Below are positions 1-9,241 of a stretch of DNA of 51,640 nucleotides, piece by piece. The stretch spans positions 1-51,640 of the forward strand of contig URZO01000021.1 of NCBI GenBank assembly GCA_900552465.1, written 5' to 3'. The notes below the pieces were generated by a model. It saw nothing but the letters and a program-made list of their open reading frames with translations, had not been told where the DNA came from and did not search any database. Source of the stretch: an uncultured Parabacteroides sp. (GTDB lineage: Bacteria; Bacteroidota; Bacteroidia; Bacteroidales; Tannerellaceae). The translations under genes were made by a program, and so were the position numbers. Each line of letters begins with the position of its first letter. Within the stretch, counting starts at the first letter, position 1.

Positions 1-7
1 AGCAGAC

Positions 8-72
8 GGCAAAAGAGAGCCTGCGGCACGAGGTAAACCTCGTTTGTTGAGACACCGATAAATCATCATTTA
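8..72. repeat. Dispersed intergenic repeat modules, left edge
   Basis: Three short modules follow each other here. Positions 8-28 (GGCAAAAGAG...GCGGCA) are identical to 11107-11127 and inverted at 10923-10943. Positions 29-42 form a small hairpin, CGAGGT-AA-ACCTCG. Positions 52-72 (ACACCGATAAATC...) recur inverted at 11531-11551, all 21 bases matching. The combination of an exact repeat with short palindromes resembles REP/BIME-like intergenic repeats. No transposase is seen nearby. Confidence 0.7.
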
Positions 73-102
73 CTCGCAATATTTAATTTAATACCAATTC
101 TA

Positions 103-1353
103 TCATACGATATAAAGAACACCGTCTTTGATCACTGTATCTACCAGATTCATGCCTACATGATATGGCAGGAACTTATAGGAAGGATACTTCAGCAGAA
201 CCATATCCGCTTTCTTTCCCACATCGATACTACCGATCTTCTTTGCCCGTCCCAAAGCAGCCGCTCCGTTAATCGTAAGCGCGGTCAAGGCCTCTTCGGG
301 AGAAAGCTTCATTTGGATACACGCCAGAGCGAACAATAGCGGGATCGAACAGGAGAAACAGCTTCCGGGGTTCAGGTCGGAAGCCAACGCAACGGCACAG
401 CCGGCATCTATCATCTGCCGTCCCGGAGCATACGGTTCGTTCAGCGAGAAGGCGGTAAGCGGCAACAATGTCGCAATCGTGCCGGAACGCGCCAACCGCT
501 TGATGCCGTTATCAGAGATGTGCAACAGATGATCGGCACTGACGGCTTTCAACCGGGCAGCCAGCTCGGCCCCTCCGAAAGAGACGATCTCGTCGGCATG
601 GAGCTTCAGTTTGAAACGATGTGTACGGGCTGCGTTCAGCAGACGTTCGCTTTGCTCGATCGAGAAAACGCCCTGTTCGCAAAAGACATCGCAGAAAGTG
701 ACGGAATGTTCTTCGCGGATATGCGGCAACACTTCTTCTATTATGTAATCGACATACGCATCCGTACGTCCTGCAAATTCGGGAGGAACAGCATGCGCCC
801 CTAAAAAAGTAGAGACAACATCCAGCGGATGATCGTCGTTCAGTTCTTTCATGATCCGGAGCTGGATAAGCTCAGTTGCCAGGTCCAGGCCGTATCCGCT
901 CTTCCCTTCGACGGTGGTCACACCCATATCCATCATCACGTCGAGACGGTCGTACGCATCTCCGAAGAGGTCGTCGTAACTGGCCTGTCTGGTGGCGTTC
1001 ATCGTATTGACGATACCGCCGCCCCGTTCCATAATCGACATATAGCTATCGCCTTTCATCCGCCAGGAGAACTCTTCCTCGCGATAACCGCCAAAGACGA
1101 AATGCGTATGGCTGTCCACAAAGCCGGGAAGCAGCGCACGTCCGGAAGCGTCTACCTCCAGATACTCCGACGCATCGATCTGTTTCATTACCTCTTCGGT
1201 CGGCCCTACGTGCGTGATCAGGCCACCCGAGACGGCTACTGCCCCGTCTTCAATCACACCGACATCGGACATGGCCGCGCCTTTCTTCGCCTCGAATCCG
1301 GAACAGGTCACCACCTGCGAGGCATTCCGTATCAATATCTTTTCGTCTCCCAT
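103..1353 (-). CDS. hutI: Imidazolonepropionase
   Basis: This 416-residue enzyme hydrolyses 4-imidazolone-5-propionate to N-formimino-L-glutamate, the third step of histidine degradation, in the cytoplasm. It is an amidohydrolase-superfamily protein. The metal-binding HTHFVFGG segment lies near residue 82, KLHADE marks a mid-barrel strand, and the LASDLNPGS segment lies in the C-terminal third. Length fits the family. The start is set by the ATG two bases after the ftcD stop, so hutU, ftcD and hutI form one transcript. The gene ends close to the repeat modules at the left edge. hutH and a cyclodeaminase gene are not in the window and may lie further left. Confidence 0.95.
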   Translation of the reverse strand: MGDEKILIRNASQVVTCSGFEAKKGAAMSDVGVIEDGAVAVSGGLITHVGPTEEVMKQIDASEYLEVDASGRALLPGFVDSHTHFVFGGYREEEFSWRMKGDSYMSIMERGGGIVNTMNATRQASYDDLFGDAYDRLDVMMDMGVTTVEGKSGYGLDLATELIQLRIMKELNDDHPLDVVSTFLGAHAVPPEFAGRTDAYVDYIIEEVLPHIREEHSVTFCDVFCEQGVFSIEQSERLLNAARTHRFKLKLHADEIVSFGGAELAARLKAVSADHLLHISDNGIKRLARSGTIATLLPLTAFSLNEPYAPGRQMIDAGCAVALASDLNPGSCFSCSIPLLFALACIQMKLSPEEALTALTINGAAALGRAKKIGSIDVGKKADMVLLKYPSYKFLPYHVGMNLVDTVIKDGVLYIV

Positions 1354-1355
1354 AC

Positions 1356-2261
1356 CTATTCCATTATTCTGGCTTCCAACACCTGATTCATTGAAAAGTC
1401 TTCCAGTCCCAAATAGTAGGAAGCCGTGTCGATCAACGCTTCCATCGGGATCAGCCCGATAATCTCACTTCCGACAACCGGAACCCCGTAACGGCGAGCT
1501 TCGATGCGCACCAACTCGAAAGCACGGTAAAGAGCCGTGCGGGTATAGTCGGTCATGTTAATCGAAACCTGCACGATACCGCGTTCCTTCAGCTCCACTC
1601 CCATCGCCTTGCAATAGCGAAGGCCGCCGCCGATAAAACGTATCTTCTTTGCAATACTGCTTGCTATTTCCAGATTTGCCGTACCTAAATTGACGTTGTA
1701 AGCCACTAACGGCATACGGGCGCCGATCGCAACCGTTCCGGCCGTCGGATGCCGTTCGGCAGGGCCAAAGTCGGGTTTCCATTCCGGCAACCTGATCTTC
1801 TCTTCCATTCCCTCGAACTCCCCTTTACGGATAGCCGCTAAGTTCTCACGATGGGAAGCCGAAGCAGACTTCTCATAGAGGAAGACAGGAATATGATAGA
1901 GGGCGGCAACCTTCTCGCCGACCTCCTTAGAGAGTGCGATCGCTTCGTCCATCGTACAGCCCCGGATCGGGATGAAAGGAACGACGTCGACCGCTCCCAT
2001 GCGGGGATGCTGCCCGGAATGTTTCGTCAGGTCTATCAGTTCCACAGCCTGCCCAACAGCTTCCAACAGGGCGTCCTTCAAGGCTTCCGGTTCGCCGACT
2101 ACCGTCACGACCAGTCGGTTGTGGTCTTCGTCGTTGCTATAATCCAATAGCTTTACACCGGCTTTGGCGCGAAACTTGTCTACAATTTTTTCTATTTTCG
2201 CCAGATCTCTTCCCTCACTGAAGTTGGGGACACATTCCATTATTTTGCTCCAAGTACTCAT
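1356..2261 (-). CDS. ftcD: Glutamate formimidoyltransferase
   Basis: This cytoplasmic enzyme of 301 residues transfers the formimino group of N-formimino-glutamate to tetrahydrofolate, releasing glutamate. The N-terminal MECVPNFSEGRD segment and the HSGQHPRMGAVDVVPFIP segment are hallmarks of the formiminotransferase N-terminal and central subdomains. It holds only the transferase part; the cyclodeaminase domain of the bifunctional eukaryotic enzyme is absent, so a separate cyclodeaminase is expected elsewhere. Its start overlaps the hutU stop by four bases (ATGA), which implies translational coupling. The hutI start follows after a two-base gap. Confidence 0.95.
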   Translation of the reverse strand: MSTWSKIMECVPNFSEGRDLAKIEKIVDKFRAKAGVKLLDYSNDEDHNRLVVTVVGEPEALKDALLEAVGQAVELIDLTKHSGQHPRMGAVDVVPFIPIRGCTMDEAIALSKEVGEKVAALYHIPVFLYEKSASASHRENLAAIRKGEFEGMEEKIRLPEWKPDFGPAERHPTAGTVAIGARMPLVAYNVNLGTANLEIASSIAKKIRFIGGGLRYCKAMGVELKERGIVQVSINMTDYTRTALYRAFELVRIEARRYGVPVVGSEIIGLIPMEALIDTASYYLGLEDFSMNQVLEARIME

Positions 2262-4261
2262 GATTTGTGTTTTAAAGAGGTACGTACAATATGTTGAATT
2301 AAATCTTCTTTCGGGATAAAAGGCAAGGTGATATGATAACCGCCGTCATACTTCTCATTAAAGGCGACACTGGTGGACAGGGCATTCGGATTACGCGCCC
2401 ACGAACGGCGTGCCACGCCTCCCATCACATCCCAGATCATGGCGGAACGGAGTATTTCATCCACCCGCTCGCTTCCGTCGAGCACCATACCGAAACCACC
2501 GTTTATCGCCTTTCCGATGCCGACCCCGCCGCCGTTATGGAGAGCGACAAGGCTCATGCCCCGCGCCGCATTCCCGGCAAAGCATTGTACAGCCATATCG
2601 GCCATAACGTTGCTGCCATCGTATATATTGGATGTTTCCCGGAAAGGCGAATCCGTCCCGCTCACATCATGATGGTCGCGTCCGAGCATAATCGGCCCCA
2701 CTTCGCCATCGCGCACCATGCGGTTAAAGCGGAGGGCGATATTCAGTCTTCCTTCGGCATCCTGGTAGAGGATGCGTGCCTGGGTGCCGACAACCAGGCG
2801 GTTCTTCTCGGCATCGCGGATCCAGTTGTAGTTGTCCAGATCCTGTCCGCGCCGGGTCGGGTCGATGCAATCCATCGCGGCATGGTCGGTCTTCACCAGA
2901 TCTTCATGCTTTCCGCTCAGGCAAACCCAGCGGAAAGGCCCGTAACCGTAGTCGAACAGTTCCGGTCCCATAATATCCTCGACGTATGAGGGCCAGATAA
3001 AGCCGTCCTTCTCGTCCACACCGTTGCGGGAGATTTCCGTCACTCCGGCATCGTAAATCGCTTTCATAAACGAGTTGCCGTAGTCGAAGAAGTAAGTGCC
3101 GCGCCCCACAAGCTTCCGGATCACCTCGAAATGGCGGCAGAGGGAAGCGTCGACCAGCGAGCAGAACTTATCCGGATCGTGTGAAAGCAATTCCGTACGC
3201 TCGGCAAAAGAGATTCCGGCAGGACAATAGCCGCCTTCGTAAACGGCATGGCAGGAAGTCTGGTCACTCAGCAGGTCGATCCGGATAGACTGCGCCTCGG
3301 CATATTCCAACAGGTCTACGATATTGCCATGATAGGCAACGGATATCGGTTCTTTCGCCTGCATCGCCTCCTGTGCCATGCGGAAGGCTTCCGCTTTATC
3401 GGCAGTTACATGCTGCACCCAGCCTTGCGAGTGGCGGGTTTCTATGCGGGAACTGTCTACTTCTGCAATGATACTGGCAGCGCCGGCAATGACAGCCGCT
3501 TTCGGTTGTGCGCCGCTCATGCCGCCAAGGCCGGAAGAGACAAAGAGATGTCCGCGCAAATCCTGATCTTGCGGAATACCTAACTTCTTACGTCCGGCAT
3601 TCAACAGCGTATTGAACGTGCCGTGCACGATCCCCTGCGGACCGATATACATCCAACCGCCCGCCGTCATCTGCCCGTAGTTGGCGACTCCCATCTGGGC
3701 GGCGACGTGCCAGTCTTTCTGGTTGTCGAACATACCGACCATCATTGAGTTAGTGATGATGACACGCGGAGCGTCCGGCCGCGAACGGAACAGTCCCAAC
3801 GGATGCCCGGACTCGATCACAAGCGTCTGTTCAGTCGTCAGTATTTCAAGATATTGTTTAATCAGGCGATACTGCATCCAGTTCTGGCAGACCTGTCCCG
3901 TCTCGCCATACGTAACCAGTTCATACGGATAAAGGGCGATATCGAAACAAAGATTGTTGTCGATCATCACCTGAAAAGCCTTCCCTTCCAGGCAATTCCC
4001 TTTGTATTGGTCTACAGGCTTTGCTTTCAGATCGCCTTGTGGCCGGTAACGATATCCGTAGATTCGGCCACGGGTCAGCAATTCTTCCATAAACTCGGGT
4101 GCCAACGTTTCATGCAACTCTTCCGGAATGTAACGGAGTGCATTCTTCAAAGCCGTTTCTGTTTGTGCAGGCGTAAGTGAATAGCCGCGATCGGGAGCGC
4201 GACGAATACCGGAGATAAAAGAAGGATAATCCGGCAAATAGTTACTCAGGCGTACTTCCAT
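2258..4261 (-). CDS. hutU: Urocanate hydratase (long form)
   Basis: It converts urocanate to 4-imidazolone-5-propionate with tightly bound NAD+, the second step of histidine catabolism. I place the start at 4261 (MEVRLSNYLPDYPSF...), giving 667 residues. The open frame extends another 24 codons upstream, but that stretch (LILEAYYVNIYLHIV...) is not urocanase-like. The length is well above the roughly 555 residues of the proteobacterial HutU and fits the longer class found in Bacteroidetes. Family signatures include the SSGLGGMSGAQPKAA nucleotide-binding segment and YCPAGISFAERT. It is the first gene of the visible hut operon. A palindrome lies just upstream at 4284-4298. Confidence 0.93.
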   Translation of the reverse strand: MEVRLSNYLPDYPSFISGIRRAPDRGYSLTPAQTETALKNALRYIPEELHETLAPEFMEELLTRGRIYGYRYRPQGDLKAKPVDQYKGNCLEGKAFQVMIDNNLCFDIALYPYELVTYGETGQVCQNWMQYRLIKQYLEILTTEQTLVIESGHPLGLFRSRPDAPRVIITNSMMVGMFDNQKDWHVAAQMGVANYGQMTAGGWMYIGPQGIVHGTFNTLLNAGRKKLGIPQDQDLRGHLFVSSGLGGMSGAQPKAAVIAGAASIIAEVDSSRIETRHSQGWVQHVTADKAEAFRMAQEAMQAKEPISVAYHGNIVDLLEYAEAQSIRIDLLSDQTSCHAVYEGGYCPAGISFAERTELLSHDPDKFCSLVDASLCRHFEVIRKLVGRGTYFFDYGNSFMKAIYDAGVTEISRNGVDEKDGFIWPSYVEDIMGPELFDYGYGPFRWVCLSGKHEDLVKTDHAAMDCIDPTRRGQDLDNYNWIRDAEKNRLVVGTQARILYQDAEGRLNIALRFNRMVRDGEVGPIMLGRDHHDVSGTDSPFRETSNIYDGSNVMADMAVQCFAGNAARGMSLVALHNGGGVGIGKAINGGFGMVLDGSERVDEILRSAMIWDVMGGVARRSWARNPNALSTSVAFNEKYDGGYHITLPFIPKEDLIQHIVRTSLKHKS

Positions 4262-4283
4262 AACATAATCTTTTAAGGTGTTG

Positions 4284-4298
4284 CTTACAATATGTAAG
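4284..4298. promoter_or_regulatory. Palindrome upstream of hutU
   Basis: CTTACA-ATA-TGTAAG is a perfect inverted repeat with 6-base arms, 23-37 bases before the proposed hutU start. Its position between any upstream promoter and the start codon suits an operator for a dimeric regulator, but no TAnnTTTG box is obvious here and no regulator gene is adjacent. Function is inferred from position only. Confidence 0.35.
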
Positions 4299-4376
4299 TA
4301 AATATTGACGTAATAGGCCTCTAAAATAAGCATTCTCTTTCATCTTGCCAACCAGACACCTTATGTTTAGAAGCAC

Positions 4377-4412
4377 AAAAAAGGCCGTTCCCCGAAAGGA
4401 ACAGCCTTTTTA
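4377..4412 (-). terminator. Intrinsic terminator after secDF
   Basis: On the minus strand an AAAAAGGC.GTTCC stem pairs with GGAAC.GCCTTTTT around a 6-base loop and is followed by a T run. It starts about 20 bases beyond the secDF stop. The T/A symmetry means it could also work on the plus strand. Confidence 0.8.
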
Positions 4413-4432
4413 TATCAATTTATAACGTATTC

Positions 4433-7400
4433 TTATTTACCAGCCTCAGCAGCCGCTTTCTTATTGATCTTTTTCTTCTGCAATTCGTAAGCGATAGGAG
4501 TTGCTACGAACAGAGTAGAATATGTACCGATAATGATACCCAACAAGATGGCAAACGTAAAGCTACGGATTGTAGCACCACCGAGGATGAAGATACACAA
4601 TACAACCACCAACGTTGTCAATGATGTATTGAACGTACGACACAGGGTAGAGTTCAACGCATCGTTGATCACCTGGTAGCGGTCACGTTTCGGATACAGG
4701 CCTATCGTCTCACGGATACGGTCGAATACAACCACGGTATCGTTGATAGAGTAACCGATAATCGTCAGGATAGCCGCGATAAACGTCTGGTCAACCTCCA
4801 TAGAGAACGGCAACACCTTCCAAAGCAATGTGTAGAATGAAATGATACACAAAGTAGTTACAGCTACGGAAGCGAATGCACCTACAGAGAAAGAGATGTC
4901 GCGGAAACGAAGCAAGATATAAGCAGCCATACAGATCATGGCAAAGATAACTGCCAGGATAGCCGCATTCTTGATATCGTCAGCCATGCTCGGTCCTACT
5001 TTCTGAGAACTCTGGATATACTGCCCGGTGAACTGATCCAATGTCGTTCCTGCCGGAAGCAGTGACTTAACACCTTCGAACAACTTTGATTCGATTTCCT
5101 GGTCAACCGACGGGTCACTGTCATCGATCTTATAGTTGGTAGATACACGAACCTGATCCGGAGTACCGATCTGGATAACGCTAACAGAACCGTCTAACTG
5201 TGCATCCAACATATCACGCACTTCGTCTGTCTTCACATCCTGGTCGAAACGAACTACATAGTTACGTCCACCCGTGAAGTCGATACCGTTGTTCAAACCG
5301 ATTGTCGACATGGAGATAGCCCCTAAAACGATGATACCGGCAGGAATCAGATAACCCACCTTGCGAGCTGCCAGGAAGTTGATCTTCGGATTCGTCAAAA
5401 GGTCTTTTGTAATAGAAGTCGTAAATGTCACATTCTTCAGTTTGTCTTTAGCCAACAGTGCTTCGTAAACGATACGAGTCAGGAAGACTGCTGTCAGGAA
5501 AGAAGCAACCAAACCGATAATCATTGTCGTAGCGAAACCGCGGATAGGACCTGTACCAAAGTAGAACAGTACAACACCCGTGATGATAGAAGTCAAGTTA
5601 GAGTCGAAGATAGCGGAGAAGGCGTTACCGTAACCATCGGCAATCGCTTTACCCAATGACTTACCGGCACGAAGTTCTTCTTTTGTACGTTCGTAGATCA
5701 ACACGTTTGCATCGACCGCCATACCTAACGTCAACACCATACCGGCAATACCCGGCAAAGTAAGAACAGCCTGGAAAGATGCAAGGATACCCATTGTGAA
5801 GAAGATGTTCAACACCAGAGCACCGTCGGCAATCAGACCCGGTATGATTCCGTAGAATGCGCACATATAAACCATCAACAGTATCAATGCCAGCGCAAAT
5901 GAAATCACACCTGAATTGATAGCTTCCTGACCCAGAGACGGACCGACAACGTCTTCCTGTACGATCTGTACGGAAGCAGCCATCTTACCGGACTTCAACA
6001 CGTTTGCCAAGTCCTTCGCTTCTTCCGGAGTAAAGTGACCGGTAATCTGAGAACGTCCGCCAGTGATTTCCACCTGTACGTTCGGAGCAGAATAAACCAT
6101 ATCATCCAGAACGATAGCGACAGCCTTGCCGATATTTTCTTTTGTCAGACGGGCCCATGCTTTGGCACCTTCTGCGTTCATCGTCATACTAACCTGCTGT
6201 TCCGAGCGACCGGCCTGCTGAACGAAGTCAGCGTTGGCATCCGTTACAACGTCACCACCCAGGGCAGGCGTTCCGTCACGGTTAGTCATCTTGATAGCAT
6301 ATAAGTAGAAATACTGTTCTTTTTCGTCGAGCGCCTTAACAGCCCATTTCAAAGAAAGGTTACGCGGCAAGACATCTTTCACCTGCTTCATGTTCAGGTA
6401 TTCATTGATCTTGGCAATATCTTTCTTATCAGCGATACCGACAACCGGACCTGATGCCAACTGACCGTTATACTGGTTGATCTGCAGAAGCGCGAACAAC
6501 GGATGCTGTTTTGCAAATTCATCTCTGCTCAAGGCTGCCTGATTTTCAGGTTTATCTTCACCGATCTTAGCCAGCAAAGAGTCTGCCTCGTTAGTTGTTT
6601 CGGCAGGAGCGGCAGTTGTTGTTTCCGTCGTTTCAGAAGCGGCAACTTCTGTTCCTTCCGTAGTAGCAGCGGAATCTTCCGATTTCAGTATAGTAGCCAA
6701 TACGTTATCGGCAGCAACCAACTGCTGGTAGATTTCCGGCAAGTTATATGTTTCCCAGAATTCCAGGTTTGCACTACCCTGTAACAATTTACGTACACGT
6801 TCCGGTTCTTTCACACCCGGAAGTTCCACCAGAATACGACCGGCTGTTTCCAGACGCTGGATATTCGGAGATACAACACCGAAACGGTCGATACGGGTAC
6901 GCAATACGTTAAATGAATTATCGATAGCGCTCTTCAGTTCATCCTTCAACACAGAGATAACCTGTGCATCCGTACTCTGGGGAGTGATTTTATCTTTCAA
7001 TTCGAAAGTACTGAAAATGGCGGATAAACGGGCGCCATTATCTAACTTCTTATACTCTTCTGCAAAGAGATCAATAAAGTCCTTCTGACTTGTTGCCTGG
7101 TGCGCATAGGCCAAATCCAATGCTTTGTTGAAGTTCTCATCCTGGTTGTTGTTTGAAAGCGAGCGAATTACATCGGCCACATTCAACTCCAGAACGACGT
7201 TCATACCGCCCTTCAAGTCAAGTCCTAAACTGATTTCCATTTCACGGCACTGCTTAAGCGTATAGCCCAGCCACACCTTCTGAGTAGATAACGAGTCCAA
7301 ATAAGAACTCTCTTTCACCGGATCTCCACCTGCATACTCAGCGGCTTTACTGTTGTAGTGTCTTGTCACAAACGAGAATGACAGATAAAACAGACAGACA

Positions 7401-7447
7401 AGCGTAAGTAACACCGCAAAGACCCTTACAAATCCTTTGTTTTGCAT
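4433..7447 (-). CDS. secDF: Protein translocase subunit SecDF (fused)
   Basis: This inner-membrane protein of 1004 residues uses the proton-motive force to help SecYEG export proteins. SecD and SecF are fused in one chain, as is common in Bacteroidetes. The N-terminal half has the SecD signature LGLDLKGGMNVVLEL (about residues 74-88), a periplasmic region, and a membrane half with DANVLIYERTKEELRAGKS. The C-terminal half has the SecF signatures GIDFTGG and SINDTVVVFDRIRE. An unusual low-complexity Thr/Glu/Ala insert (EGTEVAASETTETTTAAPAE) lies near residues 264-284 in the SecD periplasmic part. The gene is single, with its own promoter and terminator. Confidence 0.96.
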   Translation of the reverse strand: MQNKGFVRVFAVLLTLVCLFYLSFSFVTRHYNSKAAEYAGGDPVKESSYLDSLSTQKVWLGYTLKQCREMEISLGLDLKGGMNVVLELNVADVIRSLSNNNQDENFNKALDLAYAHQATSQKDFIDLFAEEYKKLDNGARLSAIFSTFELKDKITPQSTDAQVISVLKDELKSAIDNSFNVLRTRIDRFGVVSPNIQRLETAGRILVELPGVKEPERVRKLLQGSANLEFWETYNLPEIYQQLVAADNVLATILKSEDSAATTEGTEVAASETTETTTAAPAETTNEADSLLAKIGEDKPENQAALSRDEFAKQHPLFALLQINQYNGQLASGPVVGIADKKDIAKINEYLNMKQVKDVLPRNLSLKWAVKALDEKEQYFYLYAIKMTNRDGTPALGGDVVTDANADFVQQAGRSEQQVSMTMNAEGAKAWARLTKENIGKAVAIVLDDMVYSAPNVQVEITGGRSQITGHFTPEEAKDLANVLKSGKMAASVQIVQEDVVGPSLGQEAINSGVISFALALILLMVYMCAFYGIIPGLIADGALVLNIFFTMGILASFQAVLTLPGIAGMVLTLGMAVDANVLIYERTKEELRAGKSLGKAIADGYGNAFSAIFDSNLTSIITGVVLFYFGTGPIRGFATTMIIGLVASFLTAVFLTRIVYEALLAKDKLKNVTFTTSITKDLLTNPKINFLAARKVGYLIPAGIIVLGAISMSTIGLNNGIDFTGGRNYVVRFDQDVKTDEVRDMLDAQLDGSVSVIQIGTPDQVRVSTNYKIDDSDPSVDQEIESKLFEGVKSLLPAGTTLDQFTGQYIQSSQKVGPSMADDIKNAAILAVIFAMICMAAYILLRFRDISFSVGAFASVAVTTLCIISFYTLLWKVLPFSMEVDQTFIAAILTIIGYSINDTVVVFDRIRETIGLYPKRDRYQVINDALNSTLCRTFNTSLTTLVVVLCIFILGGATIRSFTFAILLGIIIGTYSTLFVATPIAYELQKKKINKKAAAEAGK

Positions 7448-7490
7448 TTGAATCTTATGTTTATGTTATTATTCGTTTTTTCACAGGGTG

Positions 7491-7520
7491 CAAATATAGC
7501 CTTTTTTTCTTTGTCCAACA
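7491..7520 (-). promoter_or_regulatory. Promoter of secDF (Bacteroidetes type)
   Basis: Read on the minus strand, TATATTTG (7498-7491) matches the TAnnTTTG -7 consensus. A TTG of the -33 element lies 17-20 bases upstream in the TGTTGG at 7520-7515. Transcription would start about 35 bases before the secDF ATG. Confidence 0.6.
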
Positions 7521-7574
7521 GTAATTAGATTAATTTATTTGTCACACTCTTAGTTTATTTCAGCCACAATTATA

Positions 7575-7582
7575 TATCTTTG
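7575..7582 (+). promoter_or_regulatory. -7 promoter box of the DUF4468 operon
   Basis: TATCTTTG matches TAnnTTTG exactly; the -33 element is weak. The open frame nominally begins with the TTG inside this box, so that start is an artefact. The start codon must lie downstream, at 7604 or 7610. Confidence 0.6.
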
Positions 7583-7603
7583 CCCGTAAAAAACATAGAT
7601 ATA

Positions 7604-8602
7604 ATGACCATGAAGCAACTTTTATTATTAGCACTATTTATTCCAAGCCTTCTCTGGGCTCAGGATGATTCAAAGTATTTGGCCGGAGCCGTTCCCGTAG
7701 AGAATGGTAAAGTCGTATTTACTCAAGAGATAAACGCCTCTCCTTTTTCTAAAGACGAAGTATATGACAGAATGTTGGATTGGGCCAACGGATTTTTCAG
7801 CGAAGACGGCAACCGCGTTGTCTATTCCGACCGTTCGAAAGGAGATATCGCTGCCGTAGGACAGGTCTACCTGGTGTTCCAGAGCACAGCCCTGTCGCTG
7901 GATCGTTCCCTGATGAACTACCGCGTCACTATGGAATGCGAAAACGGAAAGGCGATCATGAAAGTTGCCGGCATCCGCTATGAATATAATGTATCTTACC
8001 AACGCGAACCGGAGAAATATATAGCCGAAGAATGGATCACAGACAAGTATGCCCTAAATAAGGATAGAACCAAACTGAACCGCGGCAACGGCAAGTTCCG
8101 TACCAAGACTGTCGATTTCGTCGACGATATGTTTGCTTCCGCATCTGCAGCCTTTGGCATTCAGGCGGTTCCAGCTGCACCTGTTGCTCCGGCACGGACG
8201 GTAACACCTGTTGCACCGGTGACTGCTCCTGTTGCACCGGCTCCGGTAAAAGAAGGTTATGTAGCCTTTGCGGCCGACAAAGTTCCGTCTACCATCTTAC
8301 AAATGTTGCCCGAAAGCGATATGCAGGTTGCACCGGCCGGCAAACCGGATACGAAAGAAACATCTGCCGTATGGAAAGGCACGGGCAATATGTTCGGCAA
8401 ATCGATCGCTTCCATCGCAATCGGCAAAGACAGCCCTGTTTATAAGGAAATAGGAGACAACGACACCTACAGCCTCTCTTTCTTCAAGAAAGGCGAAAGC
8501 GGAGATGCCTGGTTGATCATCGACTGCCGCAAGCAGGGCGAAACAGCCGAAGGACAGCAGATGACTGTCATTGGAGAGATTATTAATGTATGGATGAAAT
8601 AA
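7604..8602 (+). CDS. Secreted DUF4468 domain-containing protein
   Basis: The protein has about 332 residues if translation starts at 7604; an in-frame ATG at 7610 is equally plausible. A signal peptide is clear (KQLLLLALFIPSLLWAQ). The N-terminal part (about residues 25-185) matches the DUF4468 pattern with its 'PVENGKVVFTQEI...' opening, followed by a Pro/Ala/Val-rich linker (about residues 190-216) and a separate C-terminal domain of roughly 110 residues. The role of DUF4468 is unknown. It probably acts in the periplasm or at the outer membrane. The next gene begins ten bases after its stop and carries the same domain, so the two form an operon of related proteins. Confidence 0.85.
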   Translation: MTMKQLLLLALFIPSLLWAQDDSKYLAGAVPVENGKVVFTQEINASPFSKDEVYDRMLDWANGFFSEDGNRVVYSDRSKGDIAAVGQVYLVFQSTALSLDRSLMNYRVTMECENGKAIMKVAGIRYEYNVSYQREPEKYIAEEWITDKYALNKDRTKLNRGNGKFRTKTVDFVDDMFASASAAFGIQAVPAAPVAPARTVTPVAPVTAPVAPAPVKEGYVAFAADKVPSTILQMLPESDMQVAPAGKPDTKETSAVWKGTGNMFGKSIASIAIGKDSPVYKEIGDNDTYSLSFFKKGESGDAWLIIDCRKQGETAEGQQMTVIGEIINVWMK

Positions 8603-8612
8603 TTCGGATTAT

Positions 8613-9161
8613 ATGAAAAAGCTGATTATCCTTATATTGATCATGTTCCCTGTGCTGACCATGGCACAGGGACATAAAGGCGAAGTCGAAGAATGCGCCC
8701 CGATGAAAGACGGGAAAGTATGCTATCGCGACACCGTCCATGTAAAAGACATGAACCAGATTCAGATATTCGATGTCATCGAGAAGTGGGCGAAAAAGAA
8801 TTACGGCAAAGACGTATTCCTGTCGAATGTCAACTCCAAGAAGTCCAAAGGGATCATCAACGTTTCTTCCAAAGTCGAATTACTGTTGAACGATACGGAC
8901 AAAACGATCATTAAATACAAAATGAAGATCTCCTGCTACGACAACAGCTATTCGGCGGAAGTCGGCAACATTGTCTACCAATACGATCCGGAAAACAATA
9001 AGAAGTTCAAGACCTATTCGGCTGAAAGCGTAATTGCCAACAACGGGAAAAGCAATACGGTTGCTCTGATCAAAGATCCGAAGCTCTTCTGCAACGCCAC
9101 GTTTTTCTTCGTAGAGAATCTGTTCGCCGACATCCTGGATGCGGTAAACGAAGCGGAATAA
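8613..9161 (+). CDS. Small secreted DUF4468 domain protein
   Basis: This protein of 182 residues has a signal peptide (KKLIILILIMFPVLTMAQ) and then a single DUF4468-like domain. It shares the opening pattern of its upstream neighbour: 'APMKDGKVCYRDTV' here against 'VPVENGKVVFTQEI' there. It lacks the Pro-rich linker and C-terminal domain, so it looks like a minimal paralog. It is the last gene of the pair; an inverted repeat follows at 9171-9220. The function is not known. Confidence 0.82.
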   Translation: MKKLIILILIMFPVLTMAQGHKGEVEECAPMKDGKVCYRDTVHVKDMNQIQIFDVIEKWAKKNYGKDVFLSNVNSKKSKGIINVSSKVELLLNDTDKTIIKYKMKISCYDNSYSAEVGNIVYQYDPENNKKFKTYSAESVIANNGKSNTVALIKDPKLFCNATFFFVENLFADILDAVNEAE

Positions 9162-9170
9162 TGACCTTCA

Positions 9171-9220
9171 TGGAGGCTGTTGCTTTTCAATTTCATGCCA
9201 CAAAGTTACAACAGCCTCCA
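9171..9220. terminator. Inverted repeat between convergent operons
   Basis: TGGAGGCTGTTG (9171-9182) is perfectly complementary to CAACAGCCTCCA (9209-9220) with a 26-base loop. It sits between the ends of the DUF4468 operon (plus) and the DUF4373-type operon (minus), where a bidirectional terminator is expected. There is no strong T run on either side, so termination is inferred. The loop contains a minus-strand TAACTTTG match to the -7 consensus, probably by chance. Confidence 0.5.
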
Positions 9221-9241
9221 AAAGCGGAGTTGACCAGTGTC

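Noticed and set aside
829..1386. 185-codon frame antisense to hutI
   Set aside because: A shadow of hutI; His-rich low-quality sequence with no family features.
9188..9208. Minus-strand promoter for an antisense RNA to the DUF4468 gene
   Set aside because: TAACTTTG matches the -7 box, but it is in the loop of an inverted repeat and lacks a -33 element at the right distance.
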